Positions 27,287 to 35,280 of a stretch of 64,000 nucleotides of DNA are shown here, piece by piece. The notes under the pieces are model-generated. The model saw only the letters and a list, made by a program, of their open reading frames with translations, did no database searches and had not been told where the DNA came from. Made by a program: the position numbers and the translations under genes. Position 1 is the first letter of the stretch; every line of letters starts with the position of its first letter. Source of the stretch: Serinicoccus hydrothermalis (GTDB lineage: Bacteria; Actinomycetota; Actinomycetes; Actinomycetales; Dermatophilaceae); NCBI RefSeq assembly GCF_001685415.1, contig NZ_CP014989.1:1860001-1924000 (forward strand). Direction: 5' to 3'.

Positions 27287-27619
27287 ATGAGCGACATCCC
27301 CAGCATCGCCGTGACCGACCTGCCCGACGACGCCGTCCTCGTCGACGTCCGTGAGCCGGACGAGTGGGCCGCGGGCCACGCGCCCGGCGCCGTCCACCTA
27401 CCCCTGGGCGACCTCCCGGCCCGGATCGACGAGCTGCCCGAGACGCAGACCTCGCTGCCCGTGGTCTGCCGCAGCGGCGGCCGGTCCGGCCGCGCCGTGC
27501 AGTGGCTGGTCCAGCAGGGCTTCGACGTGGTCAACGTCGACGGCGGCATGCAGGCGTGGAACCGCGCCGGGAAGAGCATGGTCGGCGGCCCGGAGGGCCA
27601 GGACCCCACCGTCGCCTGA
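27287..27619 (+). CDS. Single-domain rhodanese-like protein
   Basis: A 110-aa rhodanese. The N-terminal CH2A-like block is VLVDVREPDEWAAGHAPGAVHLP, and the active-site loop is CRSGGRS with catalytic Cys61. It is a cytoplasmic sulfur-carrier or sulfurtransferase type; the partner is unknown. I start at the ATG at 27287 (GAGGGGT just upstream) instead of a GTG nine nt earlier. The HAD gene follows two nt after the stop. Confidence 0.9.
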   Translation: MSDIPSIAVTDLPDDAVLVDVREPDEWAAGHAPGAVHLPLGDLPARIDELPETQTSLPVVCRSGGRSGRAVQWLVQQGFDVVNVDGGMQAWNRAGKSMVGGPEGQDPTVA

Positions 27620-27621
27620 GC

Positions 27622-28473
27622 GTGGCCGACCGCGACGATCGCGCCGGCCGCCCCACGGACCGGCTGACCCTCGGCTCCCGGGTCGTCGTCCGCCACCTGA
27701 TCGAGGGCGGCGAGCGGGCCACGGACACCCTCGGGGTGCTGGTCCGGCTCGACCCGCAGACCCTCGTCGTGCGCTCCGACCGCGGTCAGGTGAGCATCGC
27801 CGCTGACGCGGTCGTCGCCGCCAAGCCGGTGCCGGAGCGGCCCTGGCGCCTCGCGTCCTTCCTGCGCCGGGCACGCGTCGCCGTCCTCGACCTCGACGGC
27901 GTGCTCCGCGACTTCGACGCGACCGGCGAGCGCGCCCGTAGCGAGCGCGAGCTGGGGCTGCCCGAGGCCGGGCTCCCCGACCTCGCCTACGCGCTGCCAC
28001 AGGCGCGGGCCATGGTCGTCGGCGAGGGGACGTATGCCGAGTGGGTCAGCGCGCTCCGGGAGCACCTGCTCGGGCTCGGCCACCCCGAGCCGCTCGTCGC
28101 GCAGGTGGTGCAGCGGTGGGAGCAGGACCGGGGCACGCCCGTGGCGGCGACCGTCGAGCTCCTCGACGAGGTGGTGGCCGACGGCATACCGGTCTTCGTC
28201 CTCACCAACGGCAGCGACCGCGTGCCCGAGGAGCTCGAGCGGATCGGGCTGGGCCGCCTCGTCCCTCGGCTGCTCAACTCCCACGGCCTGGGGGTCGCCA
28301 AGCCCGACCCCGCGGCGTATGCCGCCGCGCACGCCGAGATCGCCCGCCGCCTGGGACGGGAGGTCCCGCCCGACGAGGTGCGCTTCACCGACGACCGGCC
28401 GGACAACGTGGACGCGGCGCGGGCGTTCGGCTGGCAGGCCCAGGTCTTCCGGCCCCGACCGCAGGCCGGCTAG
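27622..28473 (+). CDS. HAD-family hydrolase with N-terminal SH3-like domain
   Basis: A 283-aa protein with two parts. Residues about 15-75 (LGSRVVVRHLIEG to DAVVAAKPVPERP) look like the small beta-barrel found at the N-terminus of Rv0428c-type GNAT acetyltransferases. Residues from about 85 form a HAD phosphatase: motif I DLDGVL, motif II VLTNGS, motif III KPDP, motif IV FTDDRPDNV. Substrate is unknown. The GTG start at 27622 is two nt after the rhodanese stop, so the genes are coupled. The fusion is unusual to me; in most proteins I recall the N-terminal domain precedes an acetyltransferase. Confidence 0.83.
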   Translation: MADRDDRAGRPTDRLTLGSRVVVRHLIEGGERATDTLGVLVRLDPQTLVVRSDRGQVSIAADAVVAAKPVPERPWRLASFLRRARVAVLDLDGVLRDFDATGERARSERELGLPEAGLPDLAYALPQARAMVVGEGTYAEWVSALREHLLGLGHPEPLVAQVVQRWEQDRGTPVAATVELLDEVVADGIPVFVLTNGSDRVPEELERIGLGRLVPRLLNSHGLGVAKPDPAAYAAAHAEIARRLGREVPPDEVRFTDDRPDNVDAARAFGWQAQVFRPRPQAG

Positions 28474-28561
28474 CCGGACAGAAGGGGTGTCCGGTCACCA
28501 GATGACGCGGACGGAAGGGGTGTCCGGTCGCGGGAGGCGCGGACGGAAGGGGTGTCCGGTC
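28474..28561. repeat. Three tandem hairpin repeats between convergent genes
   Basis: Three copies of a 23-nt unit start at 28474, 28507 and 28539 (spacings 33 and 32). Each contains GGAC, then GAAGGGGT, then GTCC and GGTC. The GGAC/GTCC arms make each unit a small stem-loop. The units fill the entire gap between the HAD stop codon and the convergent glycosylase stop codon. Confidence 0.85.
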
Positions 28562-28564
28562 GGG

Positions 28565-29425
28565 TCAGCGCAGGAGGCGGGACATGCGCCGGTCGGCGAG
28601 CGGCTTGCCGCCGGTCTGGCAGGTGGGGCAGTACTGCAGCGAGGAGTCGGCGAAGGACACCTCGCGCACCGTGTCGCCGCACACCCGGCAGGGCTCGCCG
28701 GTGCGGCCGTGGACGTTCATGCCGGCCCGCTTGGCCTCCTTCAGCTGGGCCGCGGGCTTGCCCTCGGCCGCCAGCACCGCGGCCTCCAGCGTGGTGCGCA
28801 GCGCGGTGTAGAGACCGCTCACCTGCTCGGGGGTCAGGGCGGACGCGAGCGCGAAGGGCGAGAGCCGGGCGGCGTGCAGGATCTCGTCGGAGTAGGCGTT
28901 GCCCACCCCCGCGAGGACCGACTGGTCCCGCAGCAACCCCTTGATCTGGGTCCGTCGTCCCCCGAGCAGGGCGGTGAAGGCGGCCTCGTCGAAGCCGTCC
29001 GCCAGGGGGTCCGGCCCCAGCGAGGCCACCCCCGGCACGTCCCCGGGGTCCTTGACGACGTAGGCGGCCAGGCCCTTCTTCGTGCCCGCCTCGGTGAGGT
29101 CGAAGCCGGCCCCGTCGTCGAGGCGCAACCGCAGCGCGATCGGGCTGCGGCCGGGGCGCACCTGGGTGCGCGGCATCTCGTCGTACCACCGCAGCCAGCC
29201 GGCGCGGGCCAGGTGGAAGACGAGGTGGGTCCCGTCGACGTCGACGTCCACGAACTTCCCGTGCCGCGCCACGGCGTCGACCGGCGCCCCCACGAGCGCG
29301 GTCGGCGGCGGGTCGAAGGTCTTGAGCACCGCGATGGAGCCCAGCTCGACGTCGGTGACGACCCGCCCGGTGAGCCGGTCGGCGAGGAAGTCCGTGAGGG
29401 CCTGGACCTCGGGCAGCTCGGGCAT
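28565..29425 (-). CDS. Fpg/Nei-type DNA glycosylase/AP lyase
   Basis: A 286-aa base-excision-repair enzyme. The mature N-terminus PELPEV supplies the catalytic Pro and Glu. HGKFVDV provides the conserved lysine loop, and the helix-2-turn-helix GVGNAYSDEILHAARLSP follows. A C-terminal zinc finger (CRVCG and CPTCQ) ends the protein. It removes oxidised bases and cuts the abasic site. The sequence resembles the actinobacterial Fpg/Nei subgroup more than classical MutM, so the exact lesion is uncertain. It shares one base with the App1 stop (TGATG). Confidence 0.93.
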   Translation of the reverse strand: MPELPEVQALTDFLADRLTGRVVTDVELGSIAVLKTFDPPPTALVGAPVDAVARHGKFVDVDVDGTHLVFHLARAGWLRWYDEMPRTQVRPGRSPIALRLRLDDGAGFDLTEAGTKKGLAAYVVKDPGDVPGVASLGPDPLADGFDEAAFTALLGGRRTQIKGLLRDQSVLAGVGNAYSDEILHAARLSPFALASALTPEQVSGLYTALRTTLEAAVLAAEGKPAAQLKEAKRAGMNVHGRTGEPCRVCGDTVREVSFADSSLQYCPTCQTGGKPLADRRMSRLLR

Positions 29426-30477
29426 CAGCCCTGCCTCCGCGCCCGGGCACCGACGAGCAGCTGGTGCAGGCCGAAGCCGTTGGCGGCCTTGAGCATCGGC
29501 ACCTGGACCCGCTTGCCGAGCAGCTCGTCGGTCGCCACCGGCAGACCGCTGGAGAGCACCTGCTCGGCCGGGGTCAGCTCGCGCAGGCAGATCGCCTCGA
29601 CCGCCTCCGGGTGCTCCTGCGCGAACTGGCCGTAGATGACCGGGTCGTGCTGGCCATCGTCGCCGACGAGGATCCAGCGCAGCCCCGGGAACTCCTCCCG
29701 GAGCCGGCGCAGCTCGAGCTCCTTGTGCTCCTGCCCGGAGCGGAACCAACCCGTGTTGGTCGGCCCCCAGTCGGTGAGCAGCATGGGACCGACGGGGTAC
29801 TCGTGCCGCCGCAGGAACCTCGTCAGCGCCGGGGCGGTGTTCCAGGCGCCGGTCGAGAGGTAGAAGACCGGCATGCCCGGGGTCTCGGCGCACAGCGCGC
29901 GGTACATCGAGCTCATGCCCGGCACCGCCTCCCGCACCTGCTCGGAGCGGACGAAGGTGTTCCAGCCGGCGATGAGGATACGGGGCAGGTGGGTGACCAT
30001 GACCGTGTCGTCGATGTCGCTGACCAGCCCCACGCCGACGTCGGGGTTCACGACGAACACCGAGACGGTGAGCGAGTCGCCGTTGCCGATCTCGAGGTAT
30101 GCCTCCTGCCACCCCGGACCCAGGCCGTGCCCGGCGAGCTCGACGTCGACATACCCGCCGCGGTCGGTGCGGGTGACGACCTCGGCCTCCCCGAGGCGCA
30201 CCCGCACGGGGACGTCCATGGCCGGTGCGGTGAGGAAGAGCCGCCAGCCCCGCTGGGCGATGTCGAGCAGCGAGTCCTGGGCGTGCGTGAGGGCGGTGCG
30301 GGCCTCCTCCGGCTCGTGCCGCGACAGCAGCACCCGGGCGAAGAGGCGGGCACCGGTGGGGCTGCCGTAGCCCGTGTAGCCGAAGACCCGCTCGTGCCAG
30401 CCGCGTCGGCGCAGCCCGGCGTCCAGACGACGTCGGACCGAGTCCTCGATGAGGGCGGCGATGTGGGGACGCGCCAT
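29425..30477 (-). CDS. App1-type phosphatidate phosphatase domain protein (DUF2183)
   Basis: A 350-aa protein with a HAD-like App1 domain. The catalytic motif is SDIDDTVMVT near residue 180; STGAWNT and TDWGPTNTGWFRSG follow, and GDDGQHDP near 285 supplies the last acidic pair. Eukaryotic App1 dephosphorylates phosphatidate; the bacterial substrate is unknown. No membrane helix is visible. The ATG at 30477 is fixed by a TAGGGT box 7 nt upstream, so the mRNA is probably leaderless. It is followed directly by the DNA glycosylase gene. Confidence 0.88.
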   Translation of the reverse strand: MARPHIAALIEDSVRRRLDAGLRRRGWHERVFGYTGYGSPTGARLFARVLLSRHEPEEARTALTHAQDSLLDIAQRGWRLFLTAPAMDVPVRVRLGEAEVVTRTDRGGYVDVELAGHGLGPGWQEAYLEIGNGDSLTVSVFVVNPDVGVGLVSDIDDTVMVTHLPRILIAGWNTFVRSEQVREAVPGMSSMYRALCAETPGMPVFYLSTGAWNTAPALTRFLRRHEYPVGPMLLTDWGPTNTGWFRSGQEHKELELRRLREEFPGLRWILVGDDGQHDPVIYGQFAQEHPEAVEAICLRELTPAEQVLSSGLPVATDELLGKRVQVPMLKAANGFGLHQLLVGARARRQG

Positions 30478-30484
30478 GCGGCAC

Positions 30485-30490
30485 ACCCTA
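30485..30490 (-). promoter_or_regulatory. Candidate -10 box (TAGGGT), leaderless start
   Basis: TAGGGT on the minus strand ends 7 nt before the ATG at 30477. It overlaps the stop codon of the upstream membrane-protein gene, so the App1-glycosylase pair has its own promoter. Confidence 0.5.
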
Positions 30491-31048
30491 TCCGGCGAGG
30501 CGAGCCCACGCCGCGCCCAGCAGCAGCACCGCGGCGAGCACGCTCCCGGCGCGCTCCAGGACCCGGGAGTGCCGCGCCAGGAAGTCCTGCCAGCCGGGTG
30601 CCCCCAGCCCGATCCAGACGAGGACCGCCCAGGAGCGGGAGAAGCCGAAGGCCGCGCCGAGGACCACCGCGGCCCACCAGGGCGGCACGACGAGCAGCAC
30701 GAAGACGGCGGCCAGCCAGGACGCGGCGGAGGGGACCAGGGTGCGCCAGCCGCAGCCGTACTCCAGGCCGAAGCGGAAGCCGCCCCGGGCGATCCCGCGG
30801 GCGAAGACCTCCTGCGGGATGAGGGCCGAGCGCTGCGGCAGCGGCAGCGCGGGCGTGAGCAGGTCGAGCAGGGTCAGCGCCACCACGGCGAGGACCAGCA
30901 GGACCATCCGCACGGGTGCGGGGATCGGGCTGACCAGGCCGGCCAGCACCCCGAGTGCGGCACCGGTGGCGGCACCCCCGAGGGTGGTCCCCACGGCGAA
31001 GGCTCCCCAGAGGAGCAGTTGGACATGTCGGCCCCGGACCGAGGCCAC
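30488..31048 (-). CDS. Membrane protein, probable C-terminal part of a gene split by a TGA
   Basis: A 186-aa open frame from GTG 31048 with four or more hydrophobic segments and no motif that I recognise. The same frame continues upstream, past one TGA at 31073-31075, into the 74-aa frame that follows the mau-like cluster. Read through, the two parts make a plausible 269-aa polytopic protein with evenly spaced helices. I think this is one gene broken by a single nonsense change, or a sequencing error. Separate translation from GTG 31048 would need reinitiation 24 nt after the stop. Function is unknown; the position suggests a role with the MauD/MauE genes. Confidence 0.6.
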   Translation of the reverse strand: MASVRGRHVQLLLWGAFAVGTTLGGAATGAALGVLAGLVSPIPAPVRMVLLVLAVVALTLLDLLTPALPLPQRSALIPQEVFARGIARGGFRFGLEYGCGWRTLVPSAASWLAAVFVLLVVPPWWAAVVLGAAFGFSRSWAVLVWIGLGAPGWQDFLARHSRVLERAGSVLAAVLLLGAAWARLAG

Positions 31049-31072
31049 CAGCGCCCACGCGCTGTTGACGCC

Positions 31073-31297
31073 TCAGGTGCTGCCGGACAGGGCCATCCCG
31101 GCCACGACCACGGCGAAGAGCGCCGGGACCAGCCAGAGCGCCCCCGCTCCCGGGAGGAGGGTGGCGGACACGGCGAGGCCGACGGCCCCGGTGAGGAGCA
31201 GCAGCGGCAGCGGGTCGGCCACCCACCGACGCCAGACCGGTATGCCGGTGGCCGCGTCCGCGACGACCGGCAGGTCGGGGTCCTCTAGATCGCCCAC
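31073..31297 (-). CDS. Short membrane protein, probable N-terminal part of the split gene
   Basis: A 74-aa frame from GTG 31297, overlapping the end of the Cys-rich Tat protein gene by 13 nt. It contains two hydrophobic segments (LPLLLLTGAVGLAVSATLL and ALWLVPALFAVVVAGMAL) and ends at TGA in the middle of what looks like a continuing membrane protein. See the downstream frame at 30488-31048 in the same phase. Confidence 0.55.
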   Translation of the reverse strand: MGDLEDPDLPVVADAATGIPVWRRWVADPLPLLLLTGAVGLAVSATLLPGAGALWLVPALFAVVVAGMALSGST

Positions 31298-31797
31298 GGG
31301 CAGATCGTCGCCATGCAGGAGCCGGAGCCGGAGCAGGTCCAGCCGTCCGAGCAGCGCCAGGTGCGGCCGTCGCTGAACTTCCAGTTCCACGAGTCGTAGA
31401 CGCCGCCCCAGCAGTCGTCCGGGCGGTGCGTGTAGTAGCGGTCGATCCCCGGGGCGTTCTTGTGCCAGGCCACGACGTTGCCGGCGCCGGAGCGGTACCT
31501 CCAGCAGCAGGCCTGGTCGGTGCACATCGGCGAGGGACCGCACTGGATGCCGTTCTCGGTGTGATCGCGGGCATACGTCGCGCAGGGGCCGGTGCTGGTG
31601 TCGGTGTAGTCGAGGAAGTAGGCGGCCTCGGCCTTGACCTTGGTGCCGCCCCGGTTGACCAGCGCGAGCGAGCCCACGCCCACGGCCGTCCCGGCACCCA
31701 GCACCCGCGCCAGGAAGCCGCGCCGGCTGGGGCGCTCGCGCAGCCGGTCCCGCAGCCGGCCGGTGTCGGCCTCCGGCAGGTCCTCGAACCGCATCAT
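31285..31797 (-). CDS. Tat-exported Cys/Trp-rich protein (MauA-like position)
   Basis: A 170-aa protein with a twin-arginine signal (RERPSRRGFLARVLG, then a hydrophobic AGTAVGVGSLALV). The mature part has ten cysteines and many tryptophans (ACCWRY, DDCWGG, SWNWKF, GWTCSGSGSC, ATICPWAI). Size, Tat export, Cys content and the adjacent MauD- and MauE-like genes recall the methylamine dehydrogenase light chain, which carries a tryptophan-derived quinone and six disulfides. However, I cannot align the quinone sites, and no MauB heavy chain or MauG is present. It may be a different disulfide-rich secreted enzyme or peptide. The first ATG (31797) overlaps the MauD-like stop by 4 nt. Confidence 0.7.
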   Translation of the reverse strand: MMRFEDLPEADTGRLRDRLRERPSRRGFLARVLGAGTAVGVGSLALVNRGGTKVKAEAAYFLDYTDTSTGPCATYARDHTENGIQCGPSPMCTDQACCWRYRSGAGNVVAWHKNAPGIDRYYTHRPDDCWGGVYDSWNWKFSDGRTWRCSDGWTCSGSGSCMATICPWAI

Positions 31798-32375
31798 GAG
31801 CTGCGCTCCTCCCTCATCGGCAGCGGGGTGGCGGCCTGACGGAGCCAGGCGCCCAGGTCGGTGTCCTCGTCCGGCAGCAGCGCCGCACGCAGCGTGCCCC
31901 CGTCGTCGAGCAGGGCGAGGTAGGGCGTCGCCGGCACCGCGAGCCGGTCCATGAGCCCGCGGCCCTGCGGCCGGCAGGTCAACCGGGCGGCGCCGTGGGC
32001 GTCGGCGAGCGCCGGCTCGCAGGAACCCGCCGAGACCACGCCGAGCGCGAGGGCGCCGTCGCGCACCGCCGGGTCCGCGGCCAGGGCCCGCAGGGTCAGC
32101 GAGCACGAGCTGCACCCCGGGGAGACGAAGGCGAGGACGGTATGCCCGGCGCCCGGGTCGAGCACCTGCGCGGCGAGGTCCTCGGGCAGCCGGAAACCGA
32201 CGAGCTCGCGCGTCGTCCGCGCCGCACCGGTGCCGGTGCCCGGGGACCCGGCGCCCGGCCCGCCCTCCAGCTGCCGGGTGAGCAGGGTCACCTGGCGCAG
32301 CAGGCCGGCCAGGCCGAGCGCCAGCAGGGCGATCGCGACGAAGGCGAGGACCAGCGCCGAGGTGGTGAAGCTCAT
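31794..32375 (-). CDS. MauD-like thioredoxin-fold membrane protein
   Basis: A 193-aa protein with one N-terminal membrane helix (ALVLAFVAIALLALGLAGLL) and a thioredoxin/TlpA-like extracytoplasmic domain with the redox motif CSSC (FVSPGCSSCSLTL). A cis-Pro segment (VPATPYLALL) follows. In methylamine dehydrogenase clusters MauD forms or isomerises the light-chain disulfides outside the cell. The ATG at 32375 overlaps the MauE stop by 4 nt. The substrate is most likely the Cys-rich Tat protein encoded next. Confidence 0.85.
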   Translation of the reverse strand: MSFTTSALVLAFVAIALLALGLAGLLRQVTLLTRQLEGGPGAGSPGTGTGAARTTRELVGFRLPEDLAAQVLDPGAGHTVLAFVSPGCSSCSLTLRALAADPAVRDGALALGVVSAGSCEPALADAHGAARLTCRPQGRGLMDRLAVPATPYLALLDDGGTLRAALLPDEDTDLGAWLRQAATPLPMREERSS

Positions 32376-32944
32376 CGCGGCACCCGCGCCAGCGTGGTGA
32401 GCTGCTCGGGGACGGCCCGGGCGGCCGGGAGGGCGGCCGTCGCGACGGCGAGGGCGCCACCGGCCAGGACCGCGACGGCGAGCTGGGCGCCGGCGGGGGC
32501 CCCGGGCGCGTCCTGCCAGCCGGTCACCGGGGCCAGGACCGCCAGCAGGGCGAGCGCGGCGAGCACACCGGCGCGCGCCACGGCCCAGGGGCCGACCGGG
32601 GTGGTGCCCAGGCCGCAGCCGCAGGGCACCGGCGCACCGGCCACGCGCCGCTGCACGACCCACAGGTAGGCCGCGAAGGCCAGGCACAGCGCGGTGCCGG
32701 CGAGCGCGAGCAGCCGGGCGGGGCCGGGCGGCAGCAGACCGGTCGCGGCGACCAGCAGACCCAGCCCCAGGCATACCTCCAGCGGACCGAGCGTGCGCGC
32801 GACCGGCCCGACGGAGCCCCCGGGCAGAACCCCGTGGGCCCGCAGCGCGCGCGCCGTGTCCCGCGGTCCGCGCAGGTGCCCGACCCCGGCGGCGAGCAGG
32901 ACGAGGCCGACCGCGAGCGCGCCGGCGCCGCCGAGCAGGCTCAC
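32372..32944 (-). CDS. MauE/DoxX-family redox-associated membrane protein
   Basis: A 190-aa protein with about five membrane helices and the motif VPCGCGLG between helices, typical of MauE-type proteins. MauE is thought to pass reducing or oxidising equivalents across the membrane to MauD. The GTG start at 32944 overlaps the preceding stop by 4 nt (GTGA). Confidence 0.85.
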   Translation of the reverse strand: MSLLGGAGALAVGLVLLAAGVGHLRGPRDTARALRAHGVLPGGSVGPVARTLGPLEVCLGLGLLVAATGLLPPGPARLLALAGTALCLAFAAYLWVVQRRVAGAPVPCGCGLGTTPVGPWAVARAGVLAALALLAVLAPVTGWQDAPGAPAGAQLAVAVLAGGALAVATAALPAARAVPEQLTTLARVPR

Positions 32945-33651
32945 GGGACCAGCTCCACGACGACCTCGGACAACGAGGAGACGACGGCGTCGACGATCTC
33001 CTCGGTGCCCGGCATGCCGTAGCTGACGAAGTCGCTGCTCTCGAGGACGGCATAGGGGTGCCGCTCGGTGTCCGAGGAGCGCGAGAGCCGGCCGCCGCGC
33101 ACGGCGGCCCCGCCGGAGCGACCGTCCTGCAGCTGCCCGGTGCGGGCCCGCCGCACGTCGAGCAGGTAGCCCGCCCCGCCGAGGCCGTCGCCGGCGCCCG
33201 ACAGCTCGACCACCTGGGCGACGGTCTGGGTGCGGTAGGGCGACCAGCCGGTGCGGCCGGAGGGGCTGAGCACCGGGCCGAGCGCGTCCTCCTGGACGTC
33301 CACGTCGGCGAGGAAGCCGGTGAGCGTCTCGAGGTCCATCGTGGGGACGGTGAAGCCGTAGACCTGGTGCTCCCCGACCGCGACCGCCCAGCCCAGCCCC
33401 TGCTGCGGGTCGCCGCCGAACCGGCCGTGGCGCAGGACCCGGCCGTCGCGCAGGCTCACCTCCCGGTCCAGGGTCGTGCCGGTGACCTCGAGGTAGAACG
33501 CCAGGTCGGCGTCCCGGCCGGAGGTCACCTCCAGCTGGCCCTGGCCCTCCAGGGCGAGCACGCCCAGCGCGGTCCCACCCGGCAGCGCGACCGCGTCCGG
33601 CACCTCGATCCGGACCGCCTCCCCGGACAGCAGTCGGTGCGTCGTCTCCAT
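32941..33651 (-). CDS. Unknown soluble protein heading the mau-like operon
   Basis: A 236-aa protein with no signal peptide, membrane helix or cysteine. It looks all-beta in the first 110 residues (short strands around LGVLALEGQGQLEVTSG and AFYLEVTGTTLDREVSL). I do not recognise it. Its stop overlaps the MauE-like start, so it is part of the operon. GGGAGG precedes the ATG at 33651. The CWB2-protein gene upstream ends 15 nt away on the same strand, so transcription may come from there. Confidence 0.72.
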   Translation of the reverse strand: METTHRLLSGEAVRIEVPDAVALPGGTALGVLALEGQGQLEVTSGRDADLAFYLEVTGTTLDREVSLRDGRVLRHGRFGGDPQQGLGWAVAVGEHQVYGFTVPTMDLETLTGFLADVDVQEDALGPVLSPSGRTGWSPYRTQTVAQVVELSGAGDGLGGAGYLLDVRRARTGQLQDGRSGGAAVRGGRLSRSSDTERHPYAVLESSDFVSYGMPGTEEIVDAVVSSLSEVVVELVP

Positions 33652-33665
33652 GCTGGCTCCCTCCC

Positions 33666-35165
33666 TCACCCGACGTGCGCGCCGACCTGGTCCATGACCA
33701 CCGAGCTCAGCGCGACCTGGCCGCCGAGCAGCACCCCGCGCAGGGGGTCCAGCGCCTGCAGCGCCGCGCGCCCGTCGGAGACCAGCTGGTCCTGGCGGGT
33801 CAGCACGACGGGCACGCCCTGGCTGCCGGCCCGCGCCGCGCCCACGAGGGCGTCCGGGAAGGCGGTCCCCGTCGCGACGTAGGCGCGCGCCGGGCGCCGG
33901 TCGAACTCCTGCGCGATCGCCGAGGCCACGGCATACCGGTTGCTGCCGGAGATGCGCGCCACGGTGCCCGAGGTATGCCGGCGCAGCTGGGTGAGGACGG
34001 TGTCCGAGACCGCGCCCGAGCCACCGACGACGACGATGCGGCCGGGGTCGAGCCGCGCCACCTGCTCCTCGACCGCCGGGTGCAGGCCGGCCTTCGGGGT
34101 GAGCAGCACGGGCGCGCCCTGGTGGCCGGCCAGCGCGCCGATCGAGAGCGCGTCGGGGAAGTCGTCGCCGCTGGCGACGTAGAGCACCGGGCCACCGGGC
34201 GAGTAGCCGCGCGCCACCCCGGCCGAGACGTCGTAGCGGGTGCGGCCGGTGATCCGGGTCGTGGAGTCGGCGTAGGCGCCCGCCTGGCGGGCCACGGTGT
34301 CGCTGACCGCCCCGGTGCCGCCCAGCACGACGAGCCGCTCGGGCGAGAGGCGTCGCAGCTGGGCCGCGGTGTCCGAGGGCAGCTGACCGGTGCGGGTGAG
34401 CAGGACCGGGGCGTCCTGGCGGCCGGCCAGCGCCGAAGCACCGATGGCGTCGGGGAAGTTCTCCCCGGTGGCGAGGTAGGCCACCTCCACCCCGGCCGGG
34501 TAGGTGGCGGCGATCCGGGCCGCCGAGGCATACCGGTCCGCGCCGGAGATCCGGGAGACCGGGGCGTCGCGGCAGGTGTAGATCTGCACGTTGTCGAGGT
34601 CCCACCGGGTGCTCGCGCCGTTCCGGCTGCGGTGCTCGAACCACGTGCCGAGGTGGCCGTTCTCGTCGTCGGTCGCCGCGGTGACGTCGTAGACCCGGCC
34701 GCCCCACGACTGCCCGGCGTAGACGCGCAGGTCCACCGAGTTGACCTGCGCCCGGGTGTAGGCGGAGTTGCCCTGGGTGCTCCTCGTGGAGAGGCCCAGC
34801 ATCGTGCGGCGGTCGACCGAGACCTTGACGTAGGGCAGGAAGAGGTGGTCGCTGGCGTCCGAGGAGGACACCGTGGCGCGGGCGGCGGAGCCGTCGCGCG
34901 AGGAGACCAGCCCCCACCCGTCGTTGAAGCGCGGCTGCGGCACGGAGGAGTCCATGCTGTGGCTGTCGACGCTCACCCGGCGGGTCATGCCCTCCGGACA
35001 GGGCGCCTGCCCCAGACCGCTCCAGTCCACCGCGGTCGACGTGGCCGCCTGGGTCTCCCCGAGGTCCGGGTCCTGCGGGCTCGCCACCGAGGCGGTGCCC
35101 AGGCCTAGGGCCGCGAGCGTCGCGAGCGCGAGGCCGGCCGCCCCCGCCTGTCGGATCCGCCTCAT
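33666..35165 (-). CDS. Secreted protein with CWB2 cell-wall-binding repeats
   Basis: A 499-aa protein. A Sec signal (about residues 1-30) is followed by a beta-rich N-terminal domain with two cysteines (QAPCPEG and YTCRDA). Three cell-wall-binding repeat 2 units then start near ISGADRYASAARIA, ITGRTRYDVSAGVA and ISGSNRYAVASAIA. Each carries the diagnostic FPDAL/FPDAI and VLGGTGAVSD-type blocks. CWB2 triplets anchor proteins non-covalently to wall polymers in clostridia. The N-terminal domain has no enzyme motif that I see. GAGGGG precedes the ATG at 35165. Confidence 0.88.
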   Translation of the reverse strand: MRRIRQAGAAGLALATLAALGLGTASVASPQDPDLGETQAATSTAVDWSGLGQAPCPEGMTRRVSVDSHSMDSSVPQPRFNDGWGLVSSRDGSAARATVSSSDASDHLFLPYVKVSVDRRTMLGLSTRSTQGNSAYTRAQVNSVDLRVYAGQSWGGRVYDVTAATDDENGHLGTWFEHRSRNGASTRWDLDNVQIYTCRDAPVSRISGADRYASAARIAATYPAGVEVAYLATGENFPDAIGASALAGRQDAPVLLTRTGQLPSDTAAQLRRLSPERLVVLGGTGAVSDTVARQAGAYADSTTRITGRTRYDVSAGVARGYSPGGPVLYVASGDDFPDALSIGALAGHQGAPVLLTPKAGLHPAVEEQVARLDPGRIVVVGGSGAVSDTVLTQLRRHTSGTVARISGSNRYAVASAIAQEFDRRPARAYVATGTAFPDALVGAARAGSQGVPVVLTRQDQLVSDGRAALQALDPLRGVLLGGQVALSSVVMDQVGAHVG

Positions 35166-35280
35166 CGCTGCACCCCTCGACTCGTTCGCTGCGCCGACCC
35201 TACGACGCGACGCCGCGTGGGCGACGTCGCCCCACCGGACCGCACGGGACCGGCGACTCGGGCGACCTCGCGCCCCGTCG

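Noticed and set aside
28474-28561. CRISPR-like array
   Set aside because: Only three units, spacers of about 10 nt and no cas genes.
31073-31075. TGA as selenocysteine codon in the split membrane gene
   Set aside because: No Sec-protein family, no redox motif around the codon and no SECIS-like hairpin noted; a nonsense change is simpler.
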